Assembly (NCBI GenBank): GCA_029565685.1
Contig: JAKQNR010000032.1
Span: forward strand, 213,602 to 277,601
Source of the DNA: a bacterium
Lineage (GTDB): Bacteria; Zhuqueibacterota; Zhuqueibacteria; Residuimicrobiales; Residuimicrobiaceae
Length of the DNA: 64,000 nucleotides
Direction: 5' to 3'
In this document: in pieces, positions 36,901 through 45,861 of the stretch
Numbering within the stretch: the stretch's first letter is position 1
Layout: the number at the start of each line of letters is the position of its first letter
Notes under the pieces: generated by a model
The model's database searches: none
The model's input: the letters and a program-made list of their open reading frames with translations, nothing else
Told to the model about the DNA's origin: nothing
Position numbers and translations under genes: made by a program

Positions 36901-36991
36901 CTCTGGTCTGCTTGGACCAGTGCGGATCTTGCCGCAAAAAAAGCTTTCTTTAAATATAGGCAAAACCGAGTCAAAGTACAGGCGAAAATGA
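33902..36991 (+). CDS. GH106-type alpha-L-rhamnosidase, paralogue 2
   Basis: The product is 1029 aa with a signal peptide (RHYSAVLVTMAALLGFSVPT). The family signature CRPHTFWFWPYTAVTRDEIT lies near residue 45, followed by GLGGVLIWTAF, LGMKVSITPGPGFTMGG, a conserved PWFDTRIGPKRYVASGAHLY and IHWELYRSTLEELKIASDGF. The C-terminal jelly roll (LLLDVGRLGNIAEISVNDQA) and the terminal LPASGLLGPVRI match the paralogues at 14.5 and 41.3 kb. It is closest in layout to paralogue 1 (both retain a DRRSS-LDPFINTLR region). Begins 16 bases after the GH78 gene; an SSS transporter follows, so the pair may form a cleave-and-import unit. Confidence 0.75.
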   Translation: MKGKRVTRHYSAVLVTMAALLGFSVPTKGIRLQDLRAQFKNPPMDCRPHTFWFWPYTAVTRDEITWELQQMHDHGLGGVLIWTAFRMYEKGCLPYLSDEYLDLLKHAVVTAHELGMKVSITPGPGFTMGGYWVPEAERSKSLVASHKDLVGPQYYSGPLPAWKKAGDHRGEIRVEDIPDEEIVVAVQARRLVEGKLDPASWIDLRAQVRDSILTWQVPAGVWRLMAFRLKPTGYRVTARENDPDYDFWAIDYFNKQAVERYCRFLLTGRFAQTFGNYFGKTLESIFIDSFELPNLPQGIYWSDSLLSEFKNCKGYDLTPYLPAIWYDMGELTPKIRYDVNEFLHHQGLESFFEPFLQWCSDHGVQGAIEPYGFTTDVLQGSGISHLPIMEITPGEKDAVPWFDTRIGPKRYVASGAHLYGKKVVGTEAYTYIHWELYRSTLEELKIASDGFLTAGANKFYHLGYSYSPERRVTTSRIVPWEAVINHLNIWWPYYPLLSDYITRCCFLLRQGDPVADVAVYSPLANQWTQNVFNARKWTREFDWGDLGGLLSANGYQFDLINDDVLLHHARVQNGKILAGSSSYSILLLPNIHAMPVESLEWIKQFADQGGVVIALERLPECSVGLAEYQQKDDRIKELAAEMFSQPSHPDDTAAKTYGKGCTYFIKQVLYRRDMLDRRSSALDPFINTLRHHLLPDMSIDFSHEGWRENDGLSFIHRKINEVDLYFVANIRMQPLSMPVTFRVQDKIPSRWNPYTGEVSPVYVYSQTAAGAAVPLNLAPYESLFLVFSPGANALHVLATDLAAVTDVQLGRIQGLADHNGLHHLLIDENGTAKNYRTEIWNLPSSLTLSGPWNMVLQADDFGRLDTTLTALASWTANQATRHFSGTGQYEMEFTLTDDYLKNDLRLLLDVGRLGNIAEISVNDQAAGVIWMQGQQLDISDLVQKGRNRLVLRVTNTQINQVAGMKEPPPVPEHLVEHLGRKGSWYSAQARGPIGFKPLPASGLLGPVRILPQKKLSLNIGKTESKYRRK

Positions 36992-37058
36992 ATGTTACGC
37001 GGTTTATTTCTACCATTACTTTAAGACATGGAACGGATTCGAACTAGAAAGGAATCTT

Positions 37059-38567
37059 ATGGATGCGCAATTCAGCATTTTTGACAATACCGTGTTGGTA
37101 TTATATCTGGCCGGCATGGTGTTTCTGGGGACCCGTTTTCGTCAAAAGAGCAGCACCCCCGACGGTTTTATGATCGCCCAGGGAAGGCTTCCCAGCTGGG
37201 CGGTGGGGTTATCCATTCTCGGCGCATTTGTCAGCAGCATAACGTTTATTGCCTATCCCGGCATCGCCTATAACACCAACTGGGATGCGTTTATGTTTTC
37301 CGTGACCTTGCCGTTTGCCGCTCTGATCGCCACGCTTTATTTCATCCCGCTTTACCGCAAACGCATCAAGGTGTCGGCTTTTGAGTACATGGAACAGCGG
37401 TTCGGCAGCTGGGCGCGCGTATACAGCAGCGTCAGCTTTATGTTCGGTGAATCGACCCGAATCGGCATGATCCTGTTTTTAGTCTCTTTGCCGCTGCACA
37501 ATGTCACCGGATGGTCCTACAGCTCCATCATCATCATCGGCGGCATTACGGTTATTTTCTATACCATGATCGGCGGCATCGAAGCGGTGGTCTGGACCGA
37601 TGTGGTTCAAGTGATTATTCTTTTCGGCGGCGCTCTGGCGACGATTATCTACATTTTTTTCGGTATGCCGGAAGGGCCGGGACAGGTGTTTCGCATCGGC
37701 ATGGAAAACAACAAATTTTCTCTCGGCAGTTGGGATTTTGATCTGATCAAGCCCACGGCCTGGGTGGTCGTGCTTTACGGTATCATGGAAAACCTGCGCA
37801 ATTTCGGCACTGATCAGAACAACGTACAGCGCTATCAGACCACCCGGACGATCAAAGATGCATCGCGTTCTCTTTGGACCGCGGTTATCGGTTATATACC
37901 CATCTCTATTCTTTTTTTATTCATCGGCACGTCCTTGTATGCTTTCTATTCTGTCCATGCGAATCTCCTGCCGGCGGAACTCAAGACCGGAGTTGTAGGC
38001 GATAAAATTTTCCCCTATTTCATCGCTACACAATTGCCCATGGGCCTGCGCGGGTTGGTCATCGCCGCCATCTTTGCCGCGGCACAGAGCACGGTGGCGA
38101 GCTCATTGAATTGTCTATCCACTCTGACCTATTATGATTTCTATAAAAGATATTTCAATCCAACCGCTGATGATAAGCAGAGCATGAAAATGCTGCATCG
38201 TTACACACTGGTGTGGGGCATTATCGGCATCATCGCCGGGTTGGCGTTGATCAACATTCGGGTGGCCCTGGAGACTGGCTGGCAGCTGGGCGGCATTGCG
38301 GGCGGCGGCGTGATCGGGCTCTTTCTATTGGGGATCAGCTTTCCGCATATCAAACGATGGCCCGCTGTAATCGCCGTCATCGCCAGTGTGATGAGCATCG
38401 CCTGGGCGACCTTTGCACGGAATTTGCCTGCTGCGTGGAAATGGTTGGAATGCAACTGGAATACGCGTATGATCGGCGTCATTGGAACCATTACCTTGTT
38501 AGTCGTGGGGATTTCTCTCAGCCTGCTGTCGACCATTGCAGGATCGCACAAGCACCGATCGTCTTGA
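37059..38567 (+). CDS. Sodium:solute symporter (SSS family)
   Basis: The product is 502 aa with about 13 hydrophobic helices and no signal peptide. SSS hallmarks are the N-terminal GTRFRQKSSTPDGFMIAQGR segment before TM2, the glycine- and serine-rich SILGAFVSSITFIAYPG (TM2/unwound TM1 region), and IFAAAQSTVASSLN in the middle, corresponding to the Na2-site Ser/Thr helix (TM8). The EAVVWTDVVQVIILFGG block matches the sugar/sialate branch of the family (SGLT- and NanT-like). It probably imports a monosaccharide or a small oligosaccharide using the sodium gradient. It is the only transporter in this 33-kb catabolic train. AAAGGAAT lies just upstream of the ATG. Confidence 0.85.
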   Translation: MDAQFSIFDNTVLVLYLAGMVFLGTRFRQKSSTPDGFMIAQGRLPSWAVGLSILGAFVSSITFIAYPGIAYNTNWDAFMFSVTLPFAALIATLYFIPLYRKRIKVSAFEYMEQRFGSWARVYSSVSFMFGESTRIGMILFLVSLPLHNVTGWSYSSIIIIGGITVIFYTMIGGIEAVVWTDVVQVIILFGGALATIIYIFFGMPEGPGQVFRIGMENNKFSLGSWDFDLIKPTAWVVVLYGIMENLRNFGTDQNNVQRYQTTRTIKDASRSLWTAVIGYIPISILFLFIGTSLYAFYSVHANLLPAELKTGVVGDKIFPYFIATQLPMGLRGLVIAAIFAAAQSTVASSLNCLSTLTYYDFYKRYFNPTADDKQSMKMLHRYTLVWGIIGIIAGLALINIRVALETGWQLGGIAGGGVIGLFLLGISFPHIKRWPAVIAVIASVMSIAWATFARNLPAAWKWLECNWNTRMIGVIGTITLLVVGISLSLLSTIAGSHKHRSS

Positions 38568-38637
38568 TGACCAGCACACTCTTTCAGTGGCTGGAAAACG
38601 AGCAGCGTACGGTTTGCGTCGCTGCCAGAGGAGCGTT

Positions 38638-41196
38638 ATGAAAAATTCAATATCCGGCCCGACGTTTGCTCTGCTGATTCTGCTCGCTTCCGGATTCGCG
38701 GGGCAAGCGGAGGATTTCTCTGTCCCGGCTGCAACCTCTGTTCCCTTTACCTATTGCATCTGGTATCTTTCCAACCCGGACCAAGGATCCTTTTACCAGG
38801 ACCTGGCTGCCAGCCCTCCGGATCTTTTTCATCTCGGCTATCATCTGCCGTTTAAAGGAGCGCTGGGCCCGACCTATGGTCATGATCTCTTCACCAACGA
38901 GATTCTACCGCCTGAGCAGATTCCCCGCGAGGTTCATCGCGTTCAGAATATAATCTCGCGGATGCGATCCGCAGGCGTGGCCCGGTTGGTTCCGTACGTA
39001 TACACCATGGCGTTTTTCGGCCAGCCGGATTTTCGCAGCGGTTTTTTTAAATTTTTCGATCACTGGGCGGATTATGCCGATTTTGGCTTGGGCGCAAAAC
39101 CTGAGGTGGATCCATCTCTGTGGACGCAGGAACGGGGCCCCCAACAGTTGGGAGGCGGCCCACCGGGCATTCTGCATTATGAGCCGTGCATCAATCAGCC
39201 CCCCTGGACCCGGTATCTGGATGTAGTGGTTCGTCAGGCGGCCGCAACCGGTTATGACGGCATGTTTTTCGATGTGAACACGCTCTATTGCTTTTGTCCG
39301 CACTGTCAGGAAAAATTCGACGTCTATCTGCTTGACAAATACGGCCGCAAGGGCTTGCGCGAGCGCTTTGGCACAGAAGACCATCGCCTGATCAATCTGT
39401 CGACCATCTATCGGGATTTTGAAAAGGTTGTTTTGTCTCATTTCACGCCTTATCTGGAAACGATTTGGCAATCCGAAAATCTGTCTCGTTTGACCGGGTT
39501 CCAAAACGCCGGCGAAGCAAAACTGGAAGAGGATTGGCGGTTGCTCCGCTGTTATATGCAGGGCTCACAGGGAGAATTTCCGCCGGCGGAAGAGCTCTCT
39601 TCCCATCTATTGACCCGTTTCGGCGTGCAGCAGCCGGACGCGCTTGAACCAGACCGACGTAGGGCGTTCGTTCAAACTGTGCTCCGTCGTGCTTTTCTCA
39701 ATTACTTGTCCAGCTCAGAGCTGGCGATTTTGCTGAACGAGCAATTCGGCTCCGCAGACATCCGCCGACGCTGCTGTTCTGATCCCAAAGAACTATTGCG
39801 CTGGGTTGAAACCCAACGCTTCTGGTGCGATTGCATCGCCCAGCGGTTCAACGGGCTGCGGACCGTCGGCCAGACAGAGCTAATCCGCACTCAACGGAAC
39901 CAAGCCTTTTTCACTATCGCCAACCTGGGTTCCATGGGAACTTTGGATGCGATGAACAAGCGGCGCGTGGACGGCATTCACGCTGTGCGCTGGGCGCCAT
40001 CGGTCTCTATGCAGATGTTTGAGGAGATGCAGCAGCCCGGCATGCTGGAAAGCGGCGTTATTCTGAGCAATGTGTTCGCTTTCCGCTGGGCTATGGCCGC
40101 GGGAACACGCGCCGGCGCCCTTTTATATAAAAGCACCTCCGAACGTGCAGCTGATCTGTCCGAGGCTGAAGCGGCTGCAGGCGGTGGCGGCGCTTTTATT
40201 CAGATCGGCCTGGAAGCACCCCACTCCAGAGCGCGTTGGAAACAATTTTTCCATCAGCACGCTGATTTCTGGGACCAGGGGAGCTCCTGGTGTCAGGTAG
40301 GCCTGCTCTTTTTTAACGAACAGGCGTTTTACGAATACCCAGAGCATTACGCCATAGTTCAGCGTCTGGCTAAAGTATTTTCCGAGTCGCAGATTCCTTT
40401 TGATCTGGTCGTTGAACCAGGATTGAATACGATCGGATTCTATCCGGTGATTGTTGCGCCCATGCTTCGCTATTTGGACGATTCGCAAATCAACGCTTTG
40501 CTTGCCTACGCCCGCAAAGGAGGCCGGCTGGTGATCGTGGAACCGTTCGGCAGTGAAGATGCGTACGCGCTGCCGCGCAGTCAGGTCCTGCCGAATGGCC
40601 CCTGGGGCCAAGCCATAGCCTATGGCGACGGTCAGCTCCTTCGCCTCAAAGAGAATGAGATACCTAAACGGCTATCGGACATGTGGTGTTTGATGGAAGA
40701 GCGCGGCAATGCCTTTCGCCTCTGCCGCGATTATTTGAACACCGCTCGAACGCTGGATAGGGCGAACGGCACGGATCTGGGACCCCGATTTGTCGCCAGG
40801 CTGGAGAAGGCCTTGAACCTGCGTCTGCGCTGGTGCGAGTCGAAAACCGATCCAGGCGTGTACGTGCATGCTTATCGGATTCCGGCAAAGGACGCCAGGC
40901 CTCAGCGACTCATTCTACATGCAGTGAACTATCACATTCCGATTCTTGTTGATCCGGAGAAGGATGCACAGGGCGACGAGGTTTGGGCATCGGTAACCCG
41001 GTCCGGAGAGCCGGTAGTAGTCAAGAACCTTGCCGTTGCCGTGCCACTGCCTTCCGGCTTGCAGGCGACGCGCGTGCACGCGTACAGTCCGGTGGAATCC
41101 ACGCGCCCGATAGCGTGGCGACAGGCAGACGATCGCGTAGAGATTGCGCTCAAGCGTCTTGAACTCTATCAGGCGGTTTGCATAGATCTATTATAG
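38638..41196 (+). CDS. Secreted GH42-like/TIM-barrel protein, unknown
   Basis: ATG 38638 has an AGAGGAG RBS and opens a signal peptide (PTFALLILLASGFAG); the longer frame from 38536 is a shadow of the transporter end. The 852-aa product has YDGMFFDVNTLYCFCPHCQE near residue 205, the pattern of putative glycoside hydrolases of the GH42/GH-A-like group in which a Cys-x-x-Cys-containing strand end follows the barrel Asp. A GATase-like beta-galactosidase-trimerisation type domain follows (YPVIVAPMLRYLDDSQINAL, then YARKGGRLVIVEPFG). I do not see an unambiguous catalytic Glu pair. A secreted glycosidase of an undefined family is the best guess. It lies between the SSS symporter and GH106 paralogue 3. 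Confidence 0.55.
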   Translation: MKNSISGPTFALLILLASGFAGQAEDFSVPAATSVPFTYCIWYLSNPDQGSFYQDLAASPPDLFHLGYHLPFKGALGPTYGHDLFTNEILPPEQIPREVHRVQNIISRMRSAGVARLVPYVYTMAFFGQPDFRSGFFKFFDHWADYADFGLGAKPEVDPSLWTQERGPQQLGGGPPGILHYEPCINQPPWTRYLDVVVRQAAATGYDGMFFDVNTLYCFCPHCQEKFDVYLLDKYGRKGLRERFGTEDHRLINLSTIYRDFEKVVLSHFTPYLETIWQSENLSRLTGFQNAGEAKLEEDWRLLRCYMQGSQGEFPPAEELSSHLLTRFGVQQPDALEPDRRRAFVQTVLRRAFLNYLSSSELAILLNEQFGSADIRRRCCSDPKELLRWVETQRFWCDCIAQRFNGLRTVGQTELIRTQRNQAFFTIANLGSMGTLDAMNKRRVDGIHAVRWAPSVSMQMFEEMQQPGMLESGVILSNVFAFRWAMAAGTRAGALLYKSTSERAADLSEAEAAAGGGGAFIQIGLEAPHSRARWKQFFHQHADFWDQGSSWCQVGLLFFNEQAFYEYPEHYAIVQRLAKVFSESQIPFDLVVEPGLNTIGFYPVIVAPMLRYLDDSQINALLAYARKGGRLVIVEPFGSEDAYALPRSQVLPNGPWGQAIAYGDGQLLRLKENEIPKRLSDMWCLMEERGNAFRLCRDYLNTARTLDRANGTDLGPRFVARLEKALNLRLRWCESKTDPGVYVHAYRIPAKDARPQRLILHAVNYHIPILVDPEKDAQGDEVWASVTRSGEPVVVKNLAVAVPLPSGLQATRVHAYSPVESTRPIAWRQADDRVEIALKRLELYQAVCIDLL

Positions 41197-41263
41197 CAAC
41201 GGGCGTGCCTGCATATCGGCAAGTTCGTTTTGCAGTGTAATTTATTCTATTCGAGGAGTAAAG

Positions 41264-44200
41264 ATGTATATCGCCTTTTCCAGAAAATGGGCTCTGTGTT
41301 TATGGCTGACGTCGATCCCCGCTCTTTTCGCTGCGCAACCGGCAGGATGGGATACGCTGCAACAGAAGTTCCTTCATCCGCCGAGCGATTGCTGGCCGCA
41401 TACCCGCTGGTGGTGGTTCGGCAGCGCGGTGACCAAAGAAGAGATCAGTTGGGAACTGGAGCAGATGCGCGATAAAGGTATTAGAGGGGTCGAACAGATC
41501 TCCATGCACCCGGTGTATGAAAAGGGCAACATCCCTTATCTGTCCGACGAATTTCTTGATCTGCTGCGCCACACGGTCATGACGGCCAAACAGCTGGGCA
41601 TGCAGGTGTCCATCAATTTCGGCGGTCCCGGCTGGATCATCGGCGGCGATTGGGTGCCGCGCCAGGATCGCATGAAGGACCTGGTTCCGACTTTTATTGA
41701 TCTACAGGGCCCGCAAAAATTTAACGGAACCCTGCCGAAAAAACTGACAAGGACAAAAAGATCCTGGGAGATTCCTGTCTCAGAGTTGAATGGCGAGGAG
41801 CGGTTGCTGGCCGTGGTGGCCGGTAAACTGACCGGTGAGACGATCGAACCGAGTTCCATCACCGTGTTGACCGACCGCATCGAGCACAACGCCCTGAAGT
41901 GGTCTGTGCCGCAAGGGCGATGGCGTTTGATGGCCTTTTGGCTCAAATATCATGACCATGGCAACGCCGTGGATCACATGAGCGAGGCGGCCATGCAGCG
42001 CTACTGCGATTACATCGGCGGCAAGTTCTACCAGACTTTCGGCGAAGAGTTCGGCAAAACCGTGGACTCTTTTTTCTGTGACAGTTTTGAAGTTCCGGAC
42101 CTACCCAGCGGCTTTTATTGGAGCGAGGGACTTCTGGATTCTTTTCGCCAGATCAAAGGCTATGACTTGGTCCCGCATCTGCCCGCCCTGTGGTGGCCGG
42201 TTGGAACGCTGTCAAGTAAAATACGTTATGATGTCAACGAGTTTCTACATCAGGTCGGCATGCAGGCGTTTTTTCACACTTTTCTTTCATGGTGCCAAGC
42301 GTATCATGTTCAAGGACGCATCCAACCTTATGGCTTTACCACCGATGTTCTTGAATCCGCCGGAGTGACTCACATTCCAGAGACCGAGATCTGCCCGGGC
42401 GAAAAAGACGCAGTCCCCTGGTTTGACACCCGCATCGGTCCGGCTAAATACACCTCCTCCGGTGCGCATTTGTACGGCCGGAACCTGGTCACTGTGGAGG
42501 CTTACACCTTCATTCATTGGGAGCCTTTCCGTGCCACCCTCGAGGAACTCAAGATCGCCAGCGACGGTCACCTACGCCACGGCGCCAACAAGTTTTACAA
42601 TCACGGCTACAGCTATTCGCCAGAACGGGGGCCAGCCCCGGGGCGCTGCATGTCGCCGGATGCCAACATCAGCCATATCAACACGTGGTGGCCGTACTAT
42701 CCCATGCTCTCGAGTTATCTGGCGCGCTGCTGTTATCTTTTGCGCCAAGGGGATTTTGCTCCGGATGTGGCCCTGTACTCTCCGTTAGCCAATCAATGGA
42801 CCATGAACGTGCTCAATGCGCGCAAATGGACGCGTGAATTCGACTGGGGGGAGTTGGGCCAATTGTTGATCGCCAATGGCTATGATTTCGATCTCATCAA
42901 CGATGATGTTTTGCAGCATCGCGCCAAAATTATCGATGGACAAATTCACGTGGGCCCGCTGCAGTATAAAATATTGATCCTGCCCAACATTCAGGCGCTG
43001 CCTCTGGAAACCCTGTCTTTTATCCAACAGTATGTACAGCAGGGCGGCGTCGTCGTCGCTTTGGAACGGGTGCCGGACAGCTCCACTGGACTGGCTGACT
43101 ATGCACAAAAGGACCGGCAGGTCCAGGCCATGGTTCAGGAGATGTTTGACACGCCGGTGGGAGATGACGGCACAGCTCCGAAAGAGTACGGCAGAGGGCG
43201 TACTTATCACATCAGGCGGGTTATCAATAGGCAGGATATTCTCGATCGCCGCAGCAGCAGCCTGGATCCCTTTGTCAACGTTTTGCGCGATCATCTGCAG
43301 CCGGATTTCAGCATCGATTTCGCGCTGCAAGGCTTACGCGAGAACCGAGGGTTGACCTTTTTACATCGCAAATTGAAACAGGATGATCTCTATTTCGTCG
43401 CCAACATCCAGGATCAGGTGAGCACAATCCCGGTCACCTTCCGAGTGACAGACCGTGTTCCCTGGAAGTGGAATCCCTACACCGGCGAGGTCGCCTCTCT
43501 GCTCACCTATAAAGTCAAGCAAGAGGGGGTTGAAGTCCCGTTGCATCTGCAACCCTATGAATCTTTATTCATTATCTTCGCCCCGGGCAGGGAGATCCAT
43601 GCTTCACAAAGTTCTCTGCATGAAATCCAGACTCTGGAGCCCCATCGGATGACCGGATCGGCTCAATCGAACGGCCCTTTTCTGGTCACCCTCACCGATG
43701 GCGCCGTGAGCAAAACCGTGCAAGGAATCGTCACCGAGCTTCCCGCCCCCTTACTGATCACCGGAGAGTGGCGCTTGGTGTTTCCGCCGTCCGGCTCGAT
43801 AGAGTTGGACACCACTTTTACCCAACTGTTTTCCTGGACCAAGATTGGCCGGACCCGCCATTTCAGCGGCAGCGGTCTGTATGAACTCACCTTCACCGCC
43901 CCGTCCGTATATGTCAAAAAGGATTTGCAGCTGTTCCTGGATCTGGGAAAAGTGGGGGACATTGCCGAAGTGACGGTGAATGGACAAAAGGCGGGAGTGG
44001 TCTGGATGCGCGGGCAAACGCTGGATGTGACCGGTTTGATTCGTGCGGGAGAGAATCGCTTGTCGGTTAAAGTGACCAACACTCTGATCAACCGGGTTAG
44101 TGGCATGAAGGAGGCTCCCCCGGTGCCCGAGGCGCTGGTGGAACACTACGGCCGCAGCATCGTCGCAGCGCCCACTGGACCTCGTTCGCCCTTGTCTTTT

Positions 44201-44275
44201 ACCGCATTGCCCGCTTCGGGATTGATCGGACCGGTCCGACTGGTGGTTTATAAAAAAATTGTCTGTCCGCTGTAG
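41264..44275 (+). CDS. GH106-type alpha-L-rhamnosidase, paralogue 3
   Basis: The product is 1003 aa with a signal peptide (FSRKWALCLWLTSIPALFAA) and a good GAGGAG RBS. The barrel begins CWPHTRWWWFGSAVTKEEIS, closest of the three copies to the canonical GH106 R-W-W-W motif. It continues GIRGVEQISMHPVYEKGNIP, LGMQVSINFGGPGW, GEKDAVPWFDTRIGPAKYTS, FRATLEELKIASDGH, and a C-terminal jelly roll with LFLDLGKVGDIAEVTVNGQK and final LPASGLIGPVRLV. It is the last gene on the long + strand series. A convergent gene ends 134 bases downstream. The different first motif suggests that its substrate subsite differs from copies 1 and 2. Confidence 0.78.
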   Translation: MYIAFSRKWALCLWLTSIPALFAAQPAGWDTLQQKFLHPPSDCWPHTRWWWFGSAVTKEEISWELEQMRDKGIRGVEQISMHPVYEKGNIPYLSDEFLDLLRHTVMTAKQLGMQVSINFGGPGWIIGGDWVPRQDRMKDLVPTFIDLQGPQKFNGTLPKKLTRTKRSWEIPVSELNGEERLLAVVAGKLTGETIEPSSITVLTDRIEHNALKWSVPQGRWRLMAFWLKYHDHGNAVDHMSEAAMQRYCDYIGGKFYQTFGEEFGKTVDSFFCDSFEVPDLPSGFYWSEGLLDSFRQIKGYDLVPHLPALWWPVGTLSSKIRYDVNEFLHQVGMQAFFHTFLSWCQAYHVQGRIQPYGFTTDVLESAGVTHIPETEICPGEKDAVPWFDTRIGPAKYTSSGAHLYGRNLVTVEAYTFIHWEPFRATLEELKIASDGHLRHGANKFYNHGYSYSPERGPAPGRCMSPDANISHINTWWPYYPMLSSYLARCCYLLRQGDFAPDVALYSPLANQWTMNVLNARKWTREFDWGELGQLLIANGYDFDLINDDVLQHRAKIIDGQIHVGPLQYKILILPNIQALPLETLSFIQQYVQQGGVVVALERVPDSSTGLADYAQKDRQVQAMVQEMFDTPVGDDGTAPKEYGRGRTYHIRRVINRQDILDRRSSSLDPFVNVLRDHLQPDFSIDFALQGLRENRGLTFLHRKLKQDDLYFVANIQDQVSTIPVTFRVTDRVPWKWNPYTGEVASLLTYKVKQEGVEVPLHLQPYESLFIIFAPGREIHASQSSLHEIQTLEPHRMTGSAQSNGPFLVTLTDGAVSKTVQGIVTELPAPLLITGEWRLVFPPSGSIELDTTFTQLFSWTKIGRTRHFSGSGLYELTFTAPSVYVKKDLQLFLDLGKVGDIAEVTVNGQKAGVVWMRGQTLDVTGLIRAGENRLSVKVTNTLINRVSGMKEAPPVPEALVEHYGRSIVAAPTGPRSPLSFTALPASGLIGPVRLVVYKKIVCPL

Positions 44276-44371
44276 ATGCGATGGCCGGTTGTATTCGCCG
44301 ACCGAGCAAAGCCGGATCCTGTTTTGCCTGGGAGAACGACTTACGTTTTTCACCAGAGGGTCTAGGTCGAA

Positions 44372-44394
44372 ACAGCAGGGCAAGCACCTGCTGT
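44372..44394. terminator. Possible bidirectional hairpin between convergent genes
   Basis: ACAGCAGG at 44372-44379 pairs with CCTGCTGT at 44387-44394 around a 7-base loop. It lies between the stop of GH106 paralogue 3 and the stop of the opposing amidohydrolase gene. There is no T-run on either side, so termination activity is uncertain. Confidence 0.3.
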
Positions 44395-44409
44395 CGCAGC
44401 GAAAGGATC

Positions 44410-45861
44410 TTATTTTGCCCACTCTGCCTGCTTTAGCGCCTCGGCTTTTTCATTCAGATGGAAAATCCGTCTGGCATTTTGATGCATAATCGCATCCGCC
44501 AGATCGAGAGCTGCGTCGATTTTGATCCATCCCTCTATCACCAATTCGGTCAGGGCTTGAGTGATGCCGTGCCGCGCCAGGCTAGCGTGCCCCACCACAG
44601 GTTCGATGTGGAAATAGTCTCCGCCAAAGGAGAGTAATTTGTTCGCCGGCGCAGCGACGAGGTATTTTTTCAGAAAATCTTTGGCCGCCGACGGATTGAT
44701 CAACCAGGACCAGCACATGTCGATATGGGCGTTGGTATAATGCTTGGCCAGCGCGATCATTTCTTCGTAATAGGGATAGCCAATATGCATGAATACGAAG
44801 GAGGTTTTGGGCGACCGGCGGCACAGATCTGAGGCTGAAGCCGGATTGTTGCGAATGCGCCATAACGGCAGATTGATATTTTGTCCGGCATAATAGCCGG
44901 TATGCAATTTTACCGGCAAATGATGCTCAGTCGCTCTGGCGACCGCGTACCAAAACAGATGATCCTCCAGCGCCTTTTTTTTGTCATCATCCAACCGTTC
45001 TCCATCTAAAAGCTCTTTAAAAATCGGCTCGGCGATTTCAGCGGAAATTTGCTCGTGATCGATATCGCGAGAATAGGCGTTCTGCGATTTGACCGCCACT
45101 GCATATCGTCCATATTTGTCAAACCACCAATCGATAACCCGATGCCAATCCGTAAGACACATGACCTTCATGCCTGCCGGCTCGCTATACTCCTGAACGG
45201 CCACACTGGCGGGCTTGCCGCGAATAGCGTACATACCGCGAATAGAGATGTCCTGCATGAGCAAAAGCGGCATCCTAGACTCGCAGAACGGCCTGCCGAT
45301 ATAATTGACCTGGCAGGATTCGATGCGGCAGATGTCCTCCAAAATCATCCGGTAAAAGCCCGGCCGCCGAACCGATTCGTAGCGTTCCTGAAGAAGATGG
45401 ACCGTGGAAGCTGATAGTTCTTCTATCTGGTACAATTCCCGCATGGTGATCTGCGCGGCTTGGCCATAGCCGGTATTGCGCACATGCGGCCACCAAGGGG
45501 CTATCAACGCCCATTTATCTTCGGGATCCATCCGGGTGGAATAAAAGGCCTGGTAATCCTGCTGGCTCATGCCGGCGGTCAAAAAGTCGGAATCCAAATA
45601 ATGGCTCATCAGCATGGACCAGTCGTCAGAGCGAAGATGAATGGGAGGGACCGCCAAGCGTTGATGTTCCTCGATCAAATGTTCGTGGGTATCGATGAAT
45701 GGCGTACTCCACACTTTCTCACTGATCTCCTTGAACGCTTCACTCGTTTTTCCACGGCCGCTTGCCGATGGGTAGGAAGCCGCTGTCAACAGCGGCATAG
45801 CGCTGACCAGGCCGGCGCCTTTGAGTATTGATCGCCGGCTTATTCTATTTTTTGATTTCAT
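44410..45861 (-). CDS. Tat-exported amidohydrolase (uronate-isomerase-like relative)
   Basis: The start at 45861 is set by a GAGGAA RBS 5 bases upstream and by a twin-arginine signal, SRRSILKGAG, in the first 20 residues; the open frame continues upstream without merit. The mature protein opens with STPFIDTHEHL (His59, His61), the HxH metal motif of the amidohydrolase superfamily. Later blocks are HLPVKLHTGYYAGQNINL, FVFMHIGYPYYEEM and LLSFGGDYFHIEPVVG (terminal metal Asp). The DPEDKW-ALIAPWWPHVRNTGYG segment resembles amidohydrolases related to glucuronate isomerase. The product is 483 aa. It may convert a uronate or lactone outside the cytoplasm. A sigma-70-like promoter lies at 46057-46085. 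Confidence 0.7.
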   Translation of the reverse strand: MKSKNRISRRSILKGAGLVSAMPLLTAASYPSASGRGKTSEAFKEISEKVWSTPFIDTHEHLIEEHQRLAVPPIHLRSDDWSMLMSHYLDSDFLTAGMSQQDYQAFYSTRMDPEDKWALIAPWWPHVRNTGYGQAAQITMRELYQIEELSASTVHLLQERYESVRRPGFYRMILEDICRIESCQVNYIGRPFCESRMPLLLMQDISIRGMYAIRGKPASVAVQEYSEPAGMKVMCLTDWHRVIDWWFDKYGRYAVAVKSQNAYSRDIDHEQISAEIAEPIFKELLDGERLDDDKKKALEDHLFWYAVARATEHHLPVKLHTGYYAGQNINLPLWRIRNNPASASDLCRRSPKTSFVFMHIGYPYYEEMIALAKHYTNAHIDMCWSWLINPSAAKDFLKKYLVAAPANKLLSFGGDYFHIEPVVGHASLARHGITQALTELVIEGWIKIDAALDLADAIMHQNARRIFHLNEKAEALKQAEWAK

